DNA of 64,000 nt from Valencia hispanica. Taxonomy: Eukaryota; Chordata; Actinopteri; Cyprinodontiformes; Valenciidae. How positions within the stretch are numbered: position 1 is the stretch's first letter; each line of letters opens with the position of its first letter. The DNA lies in assembly GCA_963556495.2 (NCBI GenBank), contig OY747704.1, forward strand, positions 2,469,001 to 2,533,000, read 5' to 3'. Shown here one piece after another: positions 22,086 through 32,882 of the stretch. A model generated the notes under the pieces. The model saw only the letters and a list, made by a program, of their open reading frames with translations, did no database searches and was not told the origin of the DNA. The position numbers were made by a program, and so were the translations under genes.

Positions 22086-25000
22086 CAAAGTTCATTAAAC
22101 CTATAGTCTTATTAGATCTTACCACATCACCGACTATTGTTATTCATTTTTCTGAGCTGATGAAGCCCAATACTTATAAAAGAAAACTATAATTTCAACC
22201 TATTTAACCAAAAAACTGTTGAACCCTAAACAAATGCTGTTTTTTATTCTGAAACAGAACTGTTTCAGAAACATCCAATTATATAAGTCTCCTGTTAAAC
22301 AAGTGTGACTAGATTTGCAGCCTGTTACGGAACGATGTTATTGTTCAATAAATACCTGTACTGTAGATTAATCTCCATGTATACAGTATTTAAGCTCAAT
22401 TCCTAGATCTCAGCTGCTATACCTTTTAGAAGTGCCAGGGAAGAATGCACAAAACCACTGAATCTATAATTTAATGTGTCCAATCATAACATGACCTTAC
22501 CCACCCCGGTCCATGGGAAAAAAGATAATAGAACCTTATTTCAATCACTCCATAATTTGTTTTCAGTGGGCATATCGGAGCCCAGATGGGACCATGAGGG
22601 GCTGAAATATCACGCCTCCTCCTTCTGCTGTGTCGGATCTGCTCTGCAAATACATGAAAAGAATGCTCTTTAAGTCTCAACAGAAGCACATCCACCGTTC
22701 TCATTTTGAGGGTAATTGTGTCAGAGCCAAAATCCGCAAAGAATCAGCAGGTCGTCCATAGAAAAGTTCCCATCACATTCACGAAGAATGGAGCACATAC
22801 TATATATTTTTTCCCATGTACCCAGATTGGTATAAAAATGTGGTCAGATTTTTATCATTTTCAAAACAAATAAATCTTTGGTCAGGTTTTAAGTGTACTG
22901 GTACAGCTTTAACTATTTAGATCAATCCCATGTCGTCCCAGTCTCCAATTTACCCTTACTTTTGTCATGGAAGTATACCCGTTATTACCCATATAACTTC
23001 CTGTTCGTTCATGTACTTCATGCTCAGAATTTGTCCAAATCCTGGAGAGGAGTGTAACATCTGGAAACAGATAATTAAGATTAGTGAAAGCTTCTACATA
23101 TCTGGGTAAATGTCCTACAGAATATGGCATCTGAGAACAAACGAAACAATTAATAATGCTTCATTTATTTGCTAGATATCTTGCATATTGTCACCATACA
23201 CTAGTTTCAAATGGGTTTCTGTGTGTCCTTCTCTGAGTGAACCAAGAAAATAAATCAGCATTCTCATGTGCTATATGTCATTTTTCATTGAGTCCGAACG
23301 TTCCTATGGAATAACACCACCAAAAAGCTGTAAAAATAAAAGTACTAAATAGCAGAAAAACCAGAAAAACCTTCATCGTTACTATCTCTCCCTTCAAACA
23401 GTCTCTATAGAAAAGTGGATCTCCTGGTTCTCTTCACTGAGGTTGAGACAAGTAGAACCTAATGTATCTACCTCCCTTTGGAATCAGTCTTTAACCCCAC
23501 TTTTCTTAGACTGCTTTCCCTATATCTAGTAATGGTCACTGCTTTTTACAATGGGCTAAGTGTATTTAACTCAGTCTCTACAGCCATTGGTGTGGCCAAA
23601 AATACCTGGAATGGCCCCTTCCACCTGGGTGATGCCCAATTTTCTGTTTACAGCTTTTAATCAGGATCCAGTCACCTACTTTCAGCTCACTTCTTCCTGT
23701 AGGAATATAGGATCATCTGGCATATGATTAGTTTGCATTTATAACTCATGTAATTATCAGTATTTTGATCATGAAAACTCCCAGATCTTAATCAAATTGT
23801 TTTTTAGAAGAGAGTATACCAATCTAAGGAATTCTATATCTACGCCCATAGATTATTTCAAATATAATGAGGCCAATATTCAAATTTGGCATTATATGCA
23901 TTTATAATTTACCAAATCAAGACAATATCCAATTTTGTCCCGTTTCTTCCATCGCTTTTTTTTTTCAATTTGCAACATTTTATCATAAAGTCATAAATCA
24001 GTTTGTAATTGTTCCTCTTATGTTAATATACCAAACTTTAGGAAGGTATAAGGTCTCATCAAATCCGTTCAATTGCTTGGTGTTATATTCATATATAACT
24101 TTATCATACCCAAACAGTATCTCCAATTCTGTTTAGTCTTATTCATGGCCTTTCTTAATCGGCTTTTAGAATCCAATTGTCTCTTAAAAATGATCTATAA
24201 TCTTTGTCCTATTTTATCAGTTATTTCATTCACAAAATGGTTCCATTACCACTATAGATCATTTGTGGATATCAAATCTAGGCATTATTTCTCTAAACAA
24301 CATTTCTGCATCAGTTAGTGCATCTAAATGTTTCACTGTTAACTTTACAAATCCATTAGGAGAAATTATCTTTTCTTACTAAATAGAGCTTCTTCAGTAC
24401 AGGCTTTGTTTGCTCACAGCCGTTTCTTAATTTTATATGAGAAGCTTTTCTTTTTTCCATGTCTGACACACTTCTTGTCCACATAGTAATCAGTTTGAGA
24501 ATTGAATTGTCTGTAAGGAATGCTTTAATTAGTTCGCCACTAGAGGTCGCCATACCCCTGTTCCCCTTGTTGGCCAAATGCCAAAAACATGCAAAGTTCA
24601 ATTTGAATCTTCTGTTAGCAATAATATGATTATTTCATCTTCATCTGATTACAAACTTCAGTTAAAACTTTAATTTTTCTTTTTTTCAAGTAGAACAATT
24701 CTTTGGTAGCTTTCCCGTTTCAAGACTTTTATGAAAATCTACAATTTGGATTATTAATTTATCCCTTACAGAGAACATGCCCAACTTCAAGTAAAATAGG
24801 AAATCTCTTCCTAACAAATTAGAAAATAAACTCTAGATAATATGATTAACACAACATATTTTTCCTGTAGCAAAATCTATTATTTTTACTTCATTTTTCT
24901 AACAACTCAATCTCATTTTTTTAGTGGAAAACAAAACAAAATTTTTTCTCTCCATCTGGCTTCACTAACTTCCTACCATTTTGTCAATGAGATAATCAGC

Positions 25001-27360
25001 AATTGATATTTCCATAACAAAACATCACATCTCTATTCCTTGCTCTCTGCTTATCTGCTCTTTCATAAAGATTCTACAAATTAGCTTATTATTATGATTA
25101 TATGTGGAAGAGTCTGTTGCTAGATGTCAAAAACGTGGTAACCACTCTCAACTCAGATTGGGGCGAGGGCCGGCATCCTCTCCCAATCTCAGGTGTAGGT
25201 CCAGACATCTTTCCTGCTTAATCAGACCCTTAATTTTGTTCCATTAGCAAAAACTCCATTGAGTGTAAATTTTGAAGTGTGCTTATTCTCAGTGAGCTAC
25301 GGTAACTAAAGTTTAATTTTGGAGTGCGTTACTACATTCTGTACTACAAAGAATAAATTCACGAAGCCACCCAGCTGTCGCTTCCCCACTGGACCTGTAG
25401 ACATCCGCCTGAATTTCAAAATAAAATCACTCTGCTTATAATCCGTCATTTTAAACCATTTATTTTCTACTATATGAGAGATCTCACAGACATCCCATGA
25501 ATATCATTAAAAATATTAGCTAAGTTATTTTCATTATTATTATAGAGTAAAAGTTGCCGCTGCACTTAAGAAATCCCAACCTTTTGTATAGAGCAAACAT
25601 CCCCCTCCTTATCAGCTAGCGGGGGGAGGTGTGTTCCTTCCCTTCTGCCTTCCTGCAGTTGGATAACCTTTAACAATTTTGAAACGCATGATGAATCTGG
25701 TTTCAAACAAGACTTTCTCAGGAAGTCCATTTCAGTTGGTTTGTTTATTAACAGAACTACTAACGACCCATTGTTGAGGGGAAGGGGGAGGAGGTCTTGT
25801 TTTTTATCAGAACAGCCCTTCCTTGAGGGGAAGGGGGTCGCTTGTTTGAGATAATTCATTTAGATCACAGTAAAGTTTACCTTACTCTTCATAGGATTTT
25901 TTAAAACATGGAAGTGAGTTTTCTCTTTTATTTTATTTTTCTTTTGGCGGAACTTTAGGAGAAAACAAAGTTTAAAACATTTTTCATCCTCCCGAGTGCT
26001 AAGAAACACATCAGCTTCACGCATGAACCCCTCCTTTTTCCTCTTCTTCGCTCTTTCAAGAGGAATTCCTTTATTTGAGACGCCAAATGTCTAATTCTTT
26101 AATTTTGATCTTTTTAATTTTATTCTATATCGCAACTACCAAGAATTGCGCGAAATTACTCAGTCAATCGTCCTTCAAATTCATAATCTTAATTTTAAAG
26201 AAATGTATTGTCTTTTCTCTTACATTAATTTTGCATCTCCTTTAAATCTTCTTTGCTATTTTTCCCCATATTTCGATAAGTTATATTTTACTGTTTATAT
26301 TTTTCATTTTTAAATATTTATATTCCCGTGAAGTAAATTCAGATTTTATTTCTCTTTTATCTGATCTATTTATCTTATCGCAGTGTTATTTACTCAATTT
26401 TCTAACCATGAGACTCCTTTCAGCCTACAGCTGTTTCACAGGGAAGAAATCTCCATTCATTCACACACACACACACAGTCACACAACCGGTTAATCACAC
26501 ATTAATATAATTATGTATTTATTATCATGCTTTTTCATTACTAGTATTATTATTTAGATATTTTTTATCATTCGGCCTATTTTCTTATTGAGATCCCAGA
26601 CCTCTGCGCGCTTCTGGAGTCCAACTCCTTTATATTCATTGTGAGATCCCGGATCATCACGCAAAGATCCTCGATCTTTATTTGCAAAACACAAACTTGC
26701 ATTACAAAGGTCCCGGACTTAGTTATCTTTAACCTTATTTTTATTCTTTCACGGATCAAATTTTGTACTCACTGGCATTTTGTCCCTGTGAAGGGAAACC
26801 CCATTCAACTGTTGCTCCGGAAGAAACTCCGTATCTGCCGGCCTCCATTTTTACCTAACGGTGGTGTGGAGGACTTTGATACTGGTTCCGAACCAGGCCG
26901 TGCACGGGCTCTCAGCAGCCTGCGGTTCCTCCCGGAGATCCAGCCCGATCTGAGATCCTGGTCAAAGGAACAAGAAATGCCAGGGTTAAAATCGCTCTTT
27001 GATCTTTGAGTTTTCCTTTTTTTAGACATTCCGTGGTTTCTCAATCCACCAGCTGATCCCACTCAGCCTTCTTGGTGTCCAACACGCAAGCTTTCAGTAA
27101 GAAGCGACCTAGCTTACCTTAGGGCCGGCCACACCCTGAGTTTACCGACCCGGTTGGCGTCTATTTAACTCAGCAGAAACAGAAATCAACATTTACCGGA
27201 GAACTACAGACAGAACATACTTTTAGATTAGTCAATTTTGCGCCTCGTGTGTCAGCGCTTACGAAATAACTTCAGGCCTGGGTCACTTCCGTCCTCCGAT
27301 CTCCAGTATCTGTTGATCACAACAATTTCCAAACTCACGTTTTCCTTTGCTCCTCCAGAA
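22086..27360 (-). other. outer ERV internal region, decayed
   Basis: In minus-strand reading this runs from the primer site (27361) to the point where the inner ERV landed. It is AT-rich with only short frames. The 26577-26759 frame is lysine/isoleucine-rich. The 26805-27062 frame is basic. The 24356-24601 and 25566-25859 frames have no recognised domain. No RT, RNase H or integrase motif is visible, so pol is deleted or unrecognisably decayed. An env-like segment is listed separately. Confidence 0.4.
22911..23376 (-). pseudogene. env surface-like remnant of outer ERV
   Basis: Reading on the minus strand, an ATG at 23374-23376 starts a signal-peptide-like run (MKVFLVFLLFSTFIFTAFW) and continues with a polar region until an early stop. 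A further frame at 22909-23130 follows in the same direction. Position in the 3' half of the provirus supports Env, but I recognise no cleavage site or fusion peptide. The inner ERV interrupts the provirus about 0.8 kb further on. Confidence 0.35.
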
Positions 27361-27378
27361 ATCATGTCGGGGTCACCA
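27361..27378 (-). promoter_or_regulatory. tRNA-Trp-type primer binding site of outer ERV
   Basis: The minus-strand sequence TGGTGACCCCGACATGAT lies three bases from the 5' LTR. It matches the complement of the vertebrate tRNA-Trp 3' end, as I recall it, at 17 of 18 bases. Confidence 0.75.
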
Positions 27379-27381
27379 TTT

Positions 27382-27806
27382 TGTTGAGAAGGTGTTTTCA
27401 CTCTAATTTAAAGCCTCTCTTAAAGGAACAGACACACATTTAATTTATGACCCTGGGCTCTCTCTGAGCTCTCATTTCACCTTCCCGCGTGCTCGTTCAT
27501 TTCTGTAAAAAGTAGCAATAAGAACAACAAACAACAATTATATATTTTAAAAGCGAGACATCTTTCGCTGGACTCAGTTCTAGTAACTGAGCACAGCTTT
27601 ATCTCAGCATAAGGTTTTTATTGAAACAAGAGTTAAAAGGAAACTCCTCCCTCATAGATCTTCGTTCACAGAATGGTCACAGCTTCTTCACACAAGGCAC
27701 ACAGGATGTACCACATACTTCTTGATTGTTCACTGTTTCTAAGTGTTTCCACAATCACTACAGAATTAAACCCTCATACAACATTAACAGAATTTCTATC
27801 TCTTCA
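27382..27806 (-). repeat. 5' LTR of outer ERV
   Basis: This is the right-hand copy of the 425-bp LTR, next to the primer binding site and followed by the ATAT duplication. It is about 96.7% identical to the left copy by hand count. Confidence 0.85.
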
Positions 27807-28079
27807 ATATGCATCCTTGTTTTATGTTCAACCATCCTTTAGTTATACCAACTCTACTGGAACCATAAGATGTAAAGCATCCCACAGCATGACATTCCCA
27901 CTTGCAAACTTCCCTTTTGGCATGGTTTCTTTGGGGTAGTTAACAGAACCATTCTTCCTTCAACCATTATGTGTGTAATGACATCCAAAGAGTTCAGCAT
28001 TGTCTCATCTGACCAGACTATGTTCTCCCAGTATTTGACATAACTTTAAATAAACCTTTTCTTCAGCAGTGGAGTCCTG

Positions 28080-29835
28080 CAGAGGTGTGGACTCGAGTCA
28101 TGCACACTGACACAACACAGATTAAAGATAGACACGGGTATGCAAATAAGACTAAGGTAAAGAAAAAAAAAATAATCCAGACACAAACTCAGATCCTCCT
28201 GTTTATATAGGAGCGGAGTGCTTTCGTCTATATATGCACAGAGCGGCTGACAGCGCCAAGTTTGTGCGCTGTGAAATGTGCTTGATTTATTTAGAAAGTC
28301 TGTAGCATTTTGGTGGAATTTTCCTTAACGAAAAGGGGGATAATGGAATGTTCTGAAAACATCTGAAGTGTTCGTTTTATTCCACTCAGAAACGTGTTTG
28401 ATCTCGCCGTTTGATTCTGCATTTGGGTTAAAAGATTTCACTTCAAGACAACAACGTTTATGTCACTGAGTGACCAGTGGCTGGCTGCTGCAGCCAATGA
28501 TGCGATTCATATACGTATTTACACAGCTAATCAATCGATGTTTGTGCTACATTTCAAGCATCCAGCACAGACTGTGAAAGAGGCTTTAGTTTAATGAATC
28601 GTATCAAAACAGCATTGAGAAATTGTCTTGAAGTGGAACATTTGGATCAGCTGATGCGCATAAAGTCAAAGCTGCAAACAGATGAGGCCATCAACAGCGT
28701 GTACAACCACTGGATACATGAGAAGGACAGACGACAAAAATAAAGTGAAATTTAAGTCCTTAATCAGATTTGTGCTTATCTAGTGTCATGCATTTACAAT
28801 GTTCATTTATGAAAATTGATCATTAAATACCAGTTTATGAGTAGCAGAAATACAGAATAATCGTGTGATTATATTCTGTATTTTGCAGACAAAGCTTAGC
28901 AAGAGCTTCTCACAATGCCTCATGCTTATAACACAAGTCAGACCTTTATAATAAAAACGTTAAGTGTGTTTTCAAAATTAGAGTTCATAGTTAGCTTGGC
29001 TTACTTGGCAGTTCATGTTTCTCCACAGTTATAATGAAATATTTATACATACAATAGTGTTAACACACTACACAGGTCATACACATACATAAGATCTTTG
29101 TCATTTTCATTGTAAGTGGGATAATATACTTAATTAAAAAGTATTCTCACAGAAATGTAAATGCTTTAATATGATTATTTTAATAAACTATGTAAACTGG
29201 ATGGATGCGATGCTGGCATGACCACAGTGCACACACCTGACGTTGCTCACAGTGGTCAAAGGGAGCGCTCAGGGCGTTTGTGTGTTTGCTCAGACACATG
29301 AAAAATTAGAAAGAACATTGCATGGAGGCATTCCAATTATATTATCAGGTTGGTACAGTTTTTCAGAAGTGATCATTTTGAGGGGTGTGGATCTTATTGA
29401 TGACATGTTTAAAAAAGTTTAGGTTAAAAGGACCCATGTCTATTTGAAAGTTAAACTGTTTTGCAATATGAGGTCAATACAATACAGGACTGAAGCTGTT
29501 GTGCATTGTTCTAGTGCAATATGCTGTTAATATACAAGCATTTATTGTGAAAATTTAATTTTCAGTTTTTTACTGTATTTGATTAATGTTATGTTTTAAA
29601 TAAATACAAATCTTACAGACATACATGATTTGTATAAAAAGTTTTCTGTGGTAAGAGGACTTGAAATGACTCGAAACTATGGTAGGACTATTGACTCGGT
29701 TTGAGACTTGTTGGCTTTGACTTTTGACTCGACTCGGGACTTGCCTCATGTTTGACTCAACTTGACTCGGGACTCGAGGACAAAGACTTGAGACTTATTT
29801 GTGACTTGGAAAACAATGACCTTGTCCCACCTCTG
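28080..29835 (+). mobile_element. hAT element, internally deleted (1,756 bp)
   Basis: The ends CAGAGGTGTGG and CCCACCTCTG are inverted, and an exact 8-bp duplication GAGTCCTG flanks them (28072-28079 and 29836-29843). The right subterminal region (29660-29815) is packed with GACTCG/GACTTG hexamers, and GACTCGAGTC is at the left end. hAT transposases bind such subterminal repeats. Only the last part of the transposase gene remains. Confidence 0.9.
28573..28743 (+). pseudogene. hAT transposase C-terminal dimerisation domain fragment
   Basis: A 56-codon tail ends at a TAA at 28741 and starts in mid-domain with CERGFSLMNRIKTALRN, followed by LEVEHLDQLMRI. This is the conserved hAT dimerisation region. 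It is open further upstream for a few codons (SST-D before C). The RNase H-like catalytic domain and the BED zinc finger are absent. It is translated in the same direction as the plus strand of the element. Confidence 0.8.
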
Positions 29836-30575
29836 GAGTCCTGTGCAAAGGCTATGCATGGAGTCCTATGCTTTGAGTGCAACGCTTATTGTTTTCATAG
29901 GAAGTATTGTACCTGAAATTTCAATTCAATTTCAATTCAGTTTATTTATATAGCGCCGATTCACAACAGATGTCATCTCAAGGCACTTAACAAATAGTCA
30001 TTTCAATACATTTATAAAAACATTCCAATCAGTTAAAAAGTTTCCTATTTAAGGAATCCCAGCAGATTGCGTCAGTCATTGGTGTGAGGTTGGGCACCAT
30101 TGATGCAGACTTTCCAACCACAGCAATCCTTCAGCAATCCCTCATAGTGAGCAAGCATGTAGCGACGGTGGAGAGGAAAAACTCCCCTTTAACAGGAAGA
30201 AACAGAACCAGGCTCAGTAGGAGCGGCCATCTGCCACGACCGTCTGGGGGTTTGAGAAGACAGAGCAGAAACACAGAAGGAACAGAAGATCTGATGTAAG
30301 AGAACTTTCTATGTCACAGAAAGTAAAAAGTTGATAACATGACACGGTGGATGTTCAGTTACTGGGAGCATCATCCCAGTCGATGCCCCCGTCCAACAGG
30401 GCATTGCAGACAACCAGGATACCAGACCAGGTATATCTTCTATGGAGAGAAATACACTGAGAGAACACAAAGTTAACAGTCGAAATAACAGAATGTACTG
30501 TAATACAACTGGAGAGTAGTAGTAGAAAAGGAAGTAGCAGAGTGAAGAAAATTGGTAAGTCTGTCATCAAGTCTG

Positions 30576-30824
30576 TTCACATCCTCACTCTCCTCCTCAG
30601 TATATATTTGGTTCTCACTCAGTCACAACTGCTGGTTCGTCGTCATTCTTCCCTGCCTGGTTCCTGCCTTCCCTGTTGCTCGTCTACCTTCCCTTCTTGG
30701 TTCCTGTTTTTGCCATTGCTGCGGTTTTTTGATCCTCCTGAGTTTTGTAAGTCCTTATTTTGTTATTAAAACATTCTTATTTACTTTCTGCATTTGGGTC
30801 CTATATACATATAACATCACGACA
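30576..30824 (+). repeat. truncated 5' LTR of gypsy-like element
   Basis: It matches the last part of the 3' LTR and has about 20 extra bases near 30740. The first ~320 bp of the LTR are missing. Confidence 0.75.
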
Positions 30825-30951
30825 GAACGAACCAGCCAGCAAATGGACCTAACAGATACCTGAGGAATATAAATGGGCAAACTTACACCAAACAGTCAGA
30901 TCTTTTATTGACACAGTTCATGGATCATGTTCTCCCTGGGAGAGACTAGAG

Positions 30952-31671
30952 GTGGCTGAGACAGCCATTGCCCAGCTCTTAAGATGGCGTCCTTATTGGA
31001 AGAACTTGGGTCTGGAATCCGTCCTGGAGGAAGCTGAGTTTAACCGTCGATGGGCAATAGCTGAATTACCCAGCCGGCGGATCTCTCCAACACCCACGCC
31101 AGTCTCACCTGTTTCTTCGCTTGTCCATCCCCTTCGTCCTCTCAGCTGTCATCTGTGTGACCCTCAACTGTCTCCACGTGTCGCAACCATCAGGTTCATC
31201 CCACATTCTGGTACCGCTGGTAGTTTGGCCATTACAGCGGCTGATTCTCTACTTTCCTTCAAACCAGAGGAGAGATTAGACCTGGGTTTGAAAACTGGCC
31301 AGCCTCCTCACATCAATGAGTGCGAACTTGAGAGTTTCTTCTATGAAGACAGGGAGGATATTTATCCCCTGCAAATACCCAAGTCTACCAAGGGGAAGTG
31401 TTCTCCTCTGGGTCCTTTATCACCTCACCCTGTGATAAAGACCTCTCTAGTGGGTTCCAGTCCGCTAACCTTCTTTGCAGGCTCCCAGCCCTGGGAATCT
31501 CCAGTGAGCCTTCCGGGTCTCCAGAAGGTGACCCTCACCAGGGGTTCCGCAAGCCATCAGAGCTTTCCTCCGCAGTGTCTCATCGTGGTCCTACCGGGGG
31601 TGTCCAGAGGGACACACCACGGTTTCCAACCCCTGTCTCCGCAGGGGGTGTCCGAAAGGACACGCCCCTGA
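30952..31671 (+). CDS. open frame in gypsy-like element, unknown function
   Basis: A 239-codon frame starts at an internal ATG; the frame may begin further upstream. It has a Trp-rich, helical beginning (LLRWRPYWKNLGLESVLEE) followed by a Pro/Ser-rich region. The position just after the 5' LTR suggests a gag-derived protein, but I see no capsid motif or zinc knuckle. It overlaps the next frame from 31398. It may be a non-coding fossil. Confidence 0.35.
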   Translation: MAETAIAQLLRWRPYWKNLGLESVLEEAEFNRRWAIAELPSRRISPTPTPVSPVSSLVHPLRPLSCHLCDPQLSPRVATIRFIPHSGTAGSLAITAADSLLSFKPEERLDLGLKTGQPPHINECELESFFYEDREDIYPLQIPKSTKGKCSPLGPLSPHPVIKTSLVGSSPLTFFAGSQPWESPVSLPGLQKVTLTRGSASHQSFPPQCLIVVLPGVSRGTHHGFQPLSPQGVSERTRP

Positions 31672-32297
31672 TTCCTGTTTCCACAGGGGGTGTCCTGAAG
31701 GACACGCCCCTGACTCTTGACTCCGCCGCGGGTATCCAGAGGGACAAGACTCTGGCTCCTGACTCTGCAGGGGGTGTTCCGGAAGACACGCCTCCGGCTC
31801 CTGACTCCGCAGGGGGTGTTCCGGAGAACACGCCTCTGGCTCCTGACTCGGCCGAGGGTCTCCAGAGGGACACAGCCTCGGGGTCTTCAGTGCCACGTCT
31901 TGGGTCTTCAGCGCCACGTCATGGGTCTTCAGTGCCACGTCGTGGGTCTTCAGCGCCACGCTATGGGTCCTCTACTCCTCCCCGAGGGTCCTCTACTCCG
32001 TCCTCTCGAGGGTCCCCAGCGTCCTACCAAGGTCCCCTCAGCCGACGGCGGCTCCTTAGACACAAGGTTCAGCTTTGCAGCCGGTTCCCAGGACACAAGT
32101 TTCCTTGTCGCAGGCCTCCTCATCTCCTGGTTCCTCGTCGCAGGCCTCCTCGTCTCCTGGTTCTTCGTCGCGGGCCTCCCGGGTTCCTGCTCCTTCATCG
32201 CAGGCCTCTGTCCGAGGCCCCCTCCGCCCACCCTGTTGGGTTGGTTTTTTGTTGTTTGTTTTTTGGACTTCTAGGGCCGTCTGGTATCCGCCCTTGA
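31398..32297 (+). CDS. repetitive Pro/Gly/Ser-rich open frame in gypsy-like element
   Basis: The 299-codon frame is built from repeats: about six 16-residue units (GGVPEDTPPAPDSA type, about residues 75-155), then four 7-residue units (GSSVPRR/GSSAPRY type), then RRPPHLLVP-type units. It has no catalytic motif. Low complexity and openness on more than one frame make real translation uncertain. Such repeats could arise by slippage during reverse transcription. I do not assign a function. Confidence 0.35.
   Translation: MFSSGSFITSPCDKDLSSGFQSANLLCRLPALGISSEPSGSPEGDPHQGFRKPSELSSAVSHRGPTGGVQRDTPRFPTPVSAGGVRKDTPLIPVSTGGVLKDTPLTLDSAAGIQRDKTLAPDSAGGVPEDTPPAPDSAGGVPENTPLAPDSAEGLQRDTASGSSVPRLGSSAPRHGSSVPRRGSSAPRYGSSTPPRGSSTPSSRGSPASYQGPLSRRRLLRHKVQLCSRFPGHKFPCRRPPHLLVPRRRPPRLLVLRRGPPGFLLLHRRPLSEAPSAHPVGLVFCCLFFGLLGPSGIRP
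31594..32210 (+). repeat. minisatellite block inside gypsy-like element
   Basis: Three adjacent tandem arrays are present. A ~48-bp unit (GGGGTGTCC..GGACACGCC) is repeated about six times at 31594-31860. A 21-bp unit (GGGTCTTCAGTGCCACGTC) is repeated four times at 31881-31964. A ~27-bp unit (CGTCGCAGGCCTCCTC) is repeated about four times at 32106-32210. All periods are multiples of three, so the reading frame is preserved. Confidence 0.8.
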
Positions 32298-32312
32298 GGG
32301 GGGGGTGGGTCC

Positions 32313-32882
32313 TGTTAGGTTCTGTGGGTGTTTTGAATTGGAGTTTTTCCTTCCACTTTGTTTCCTTCCCCTCTTTTTCCCCAAGGTGCTCTCTTGTTTT
32401 GTTCGTCCTGTTTGTGTATCAAGTTAGTAGTTTTCCTTATTCAGTTTAATTATGTTTATGTATTTAATTATGGCACTCCATTGTTTTCTCATTCCCTCCA
32501 TGCTCCTAGATATGTTATCTTTGGTTAGTGTCTTGAGAGTTTTCTGTTTCCCTTATCCTTCCTGCTTCTCTGCCACTCTACTCCTAACCCAGCTATCTCT
32601 AATCACCACCAGCTGCAACTGTTTCCCTTAATTGGTCTCCTGCTCCTTCTCTGTTCACATCCTCACTCTCCTCCTCCGTATATATTCGGTTCTCACTCAG
32701 TCACAACTGCTGGTTTGTCGTCATTCTTTCCTGCCGGTACCTGCCTTCCCTGTTGCCCGTCTACCTTCCCTTCTTGGTTCCTGTTTTTGCCATTGCTGCG
32801 GTTTTTGGATCCTCCTTTTGTTATTAAAACATTCTTATTTACTTTCTGCATTTGGGTCCTATATACATATAAAATCACGACA
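32313..32882 (+). repeat. 3' LTR of gypsy-like element
   Basis: 570 bp, TG...CA, directly after a G-rich polypurine run. It has TATATATTCGG (near 32680). Confidence 0.75.

Larger units (their letters stand above)
13818..27806 (-). mobile_element. endogenous retrovirus, outer copy, with a second ERV nested inside
   Basis: Two 425-bp direct repeats (13818-14242 and 27382-27806), each TG...CA on the plus strand, bound this provirus. It is flanked by the 4-bp duplication ATAT (13814-13817 and 27807-27810). The primer binding site next to the right-hand LTR and the polypurine tract next to the left-hand LTR show that it reads on the minus strand, so the 5' LTR is at 27382-27806. Without the inner ERV it is about 7.4 kb. 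The interior has env-like pieces but no pol that I can recognise, so gag and pol are heavily decayed or deleted. The LTRs differ at about 14 of 425 sites by hand count, older than the inner ERV. Confidence 0.85.
27811..29925 (-). pseudogene. Tc1-like transposase remnant, split by a hAT insertion
   Basis: On the minus strand, 29925-29844 and 28071-27811 read on as one degenerate Tc1 transposase once the hAT at 28080-29835 is removed. Recognisable pieces are WENIVWSDET (first catalytic Asp region, near 28020), NAELFG with YTHNG, and KKPCQKGS or PKETMPKGK in neighbouring frames. Several stops and frame changes occur. No terminal repeats are seen. The left edge is the ATAT site used by the outer ERV. 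Confidence 0.55.
30566..32882 (+). mobile_element. gypsy-like LTR element without pol, 5' LTR truncated
   Basis: A full 3' LTR (32313-32882, TGTTAGG...ACGACA) is preceded by a G-rich polypurine tract (about 32298-32310). Its last ~250 bp recur at 30576-30824 as a truncated 5' LTR. Both copies contain TATATATT..GGTTCTCACTCAGTCACAAC, ATTAAAACATTC and TTTGGGTCCTATATACAT-like blocks. The 1.5-kb interior encodes no protease, RT or integrase. It carries repeat-rich open frames. The flanks are an exceptional 40-bp direct duplication (30526-30565 and 32882-32921). Confidence 0.75.

Noticed and set aside
31580..31959. minus-strand repetitive frames (97 and 122 codons)
   Set aside because: Shadows of the in-frame minisatellite. 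All frames remain open because the periods are multiples of three.
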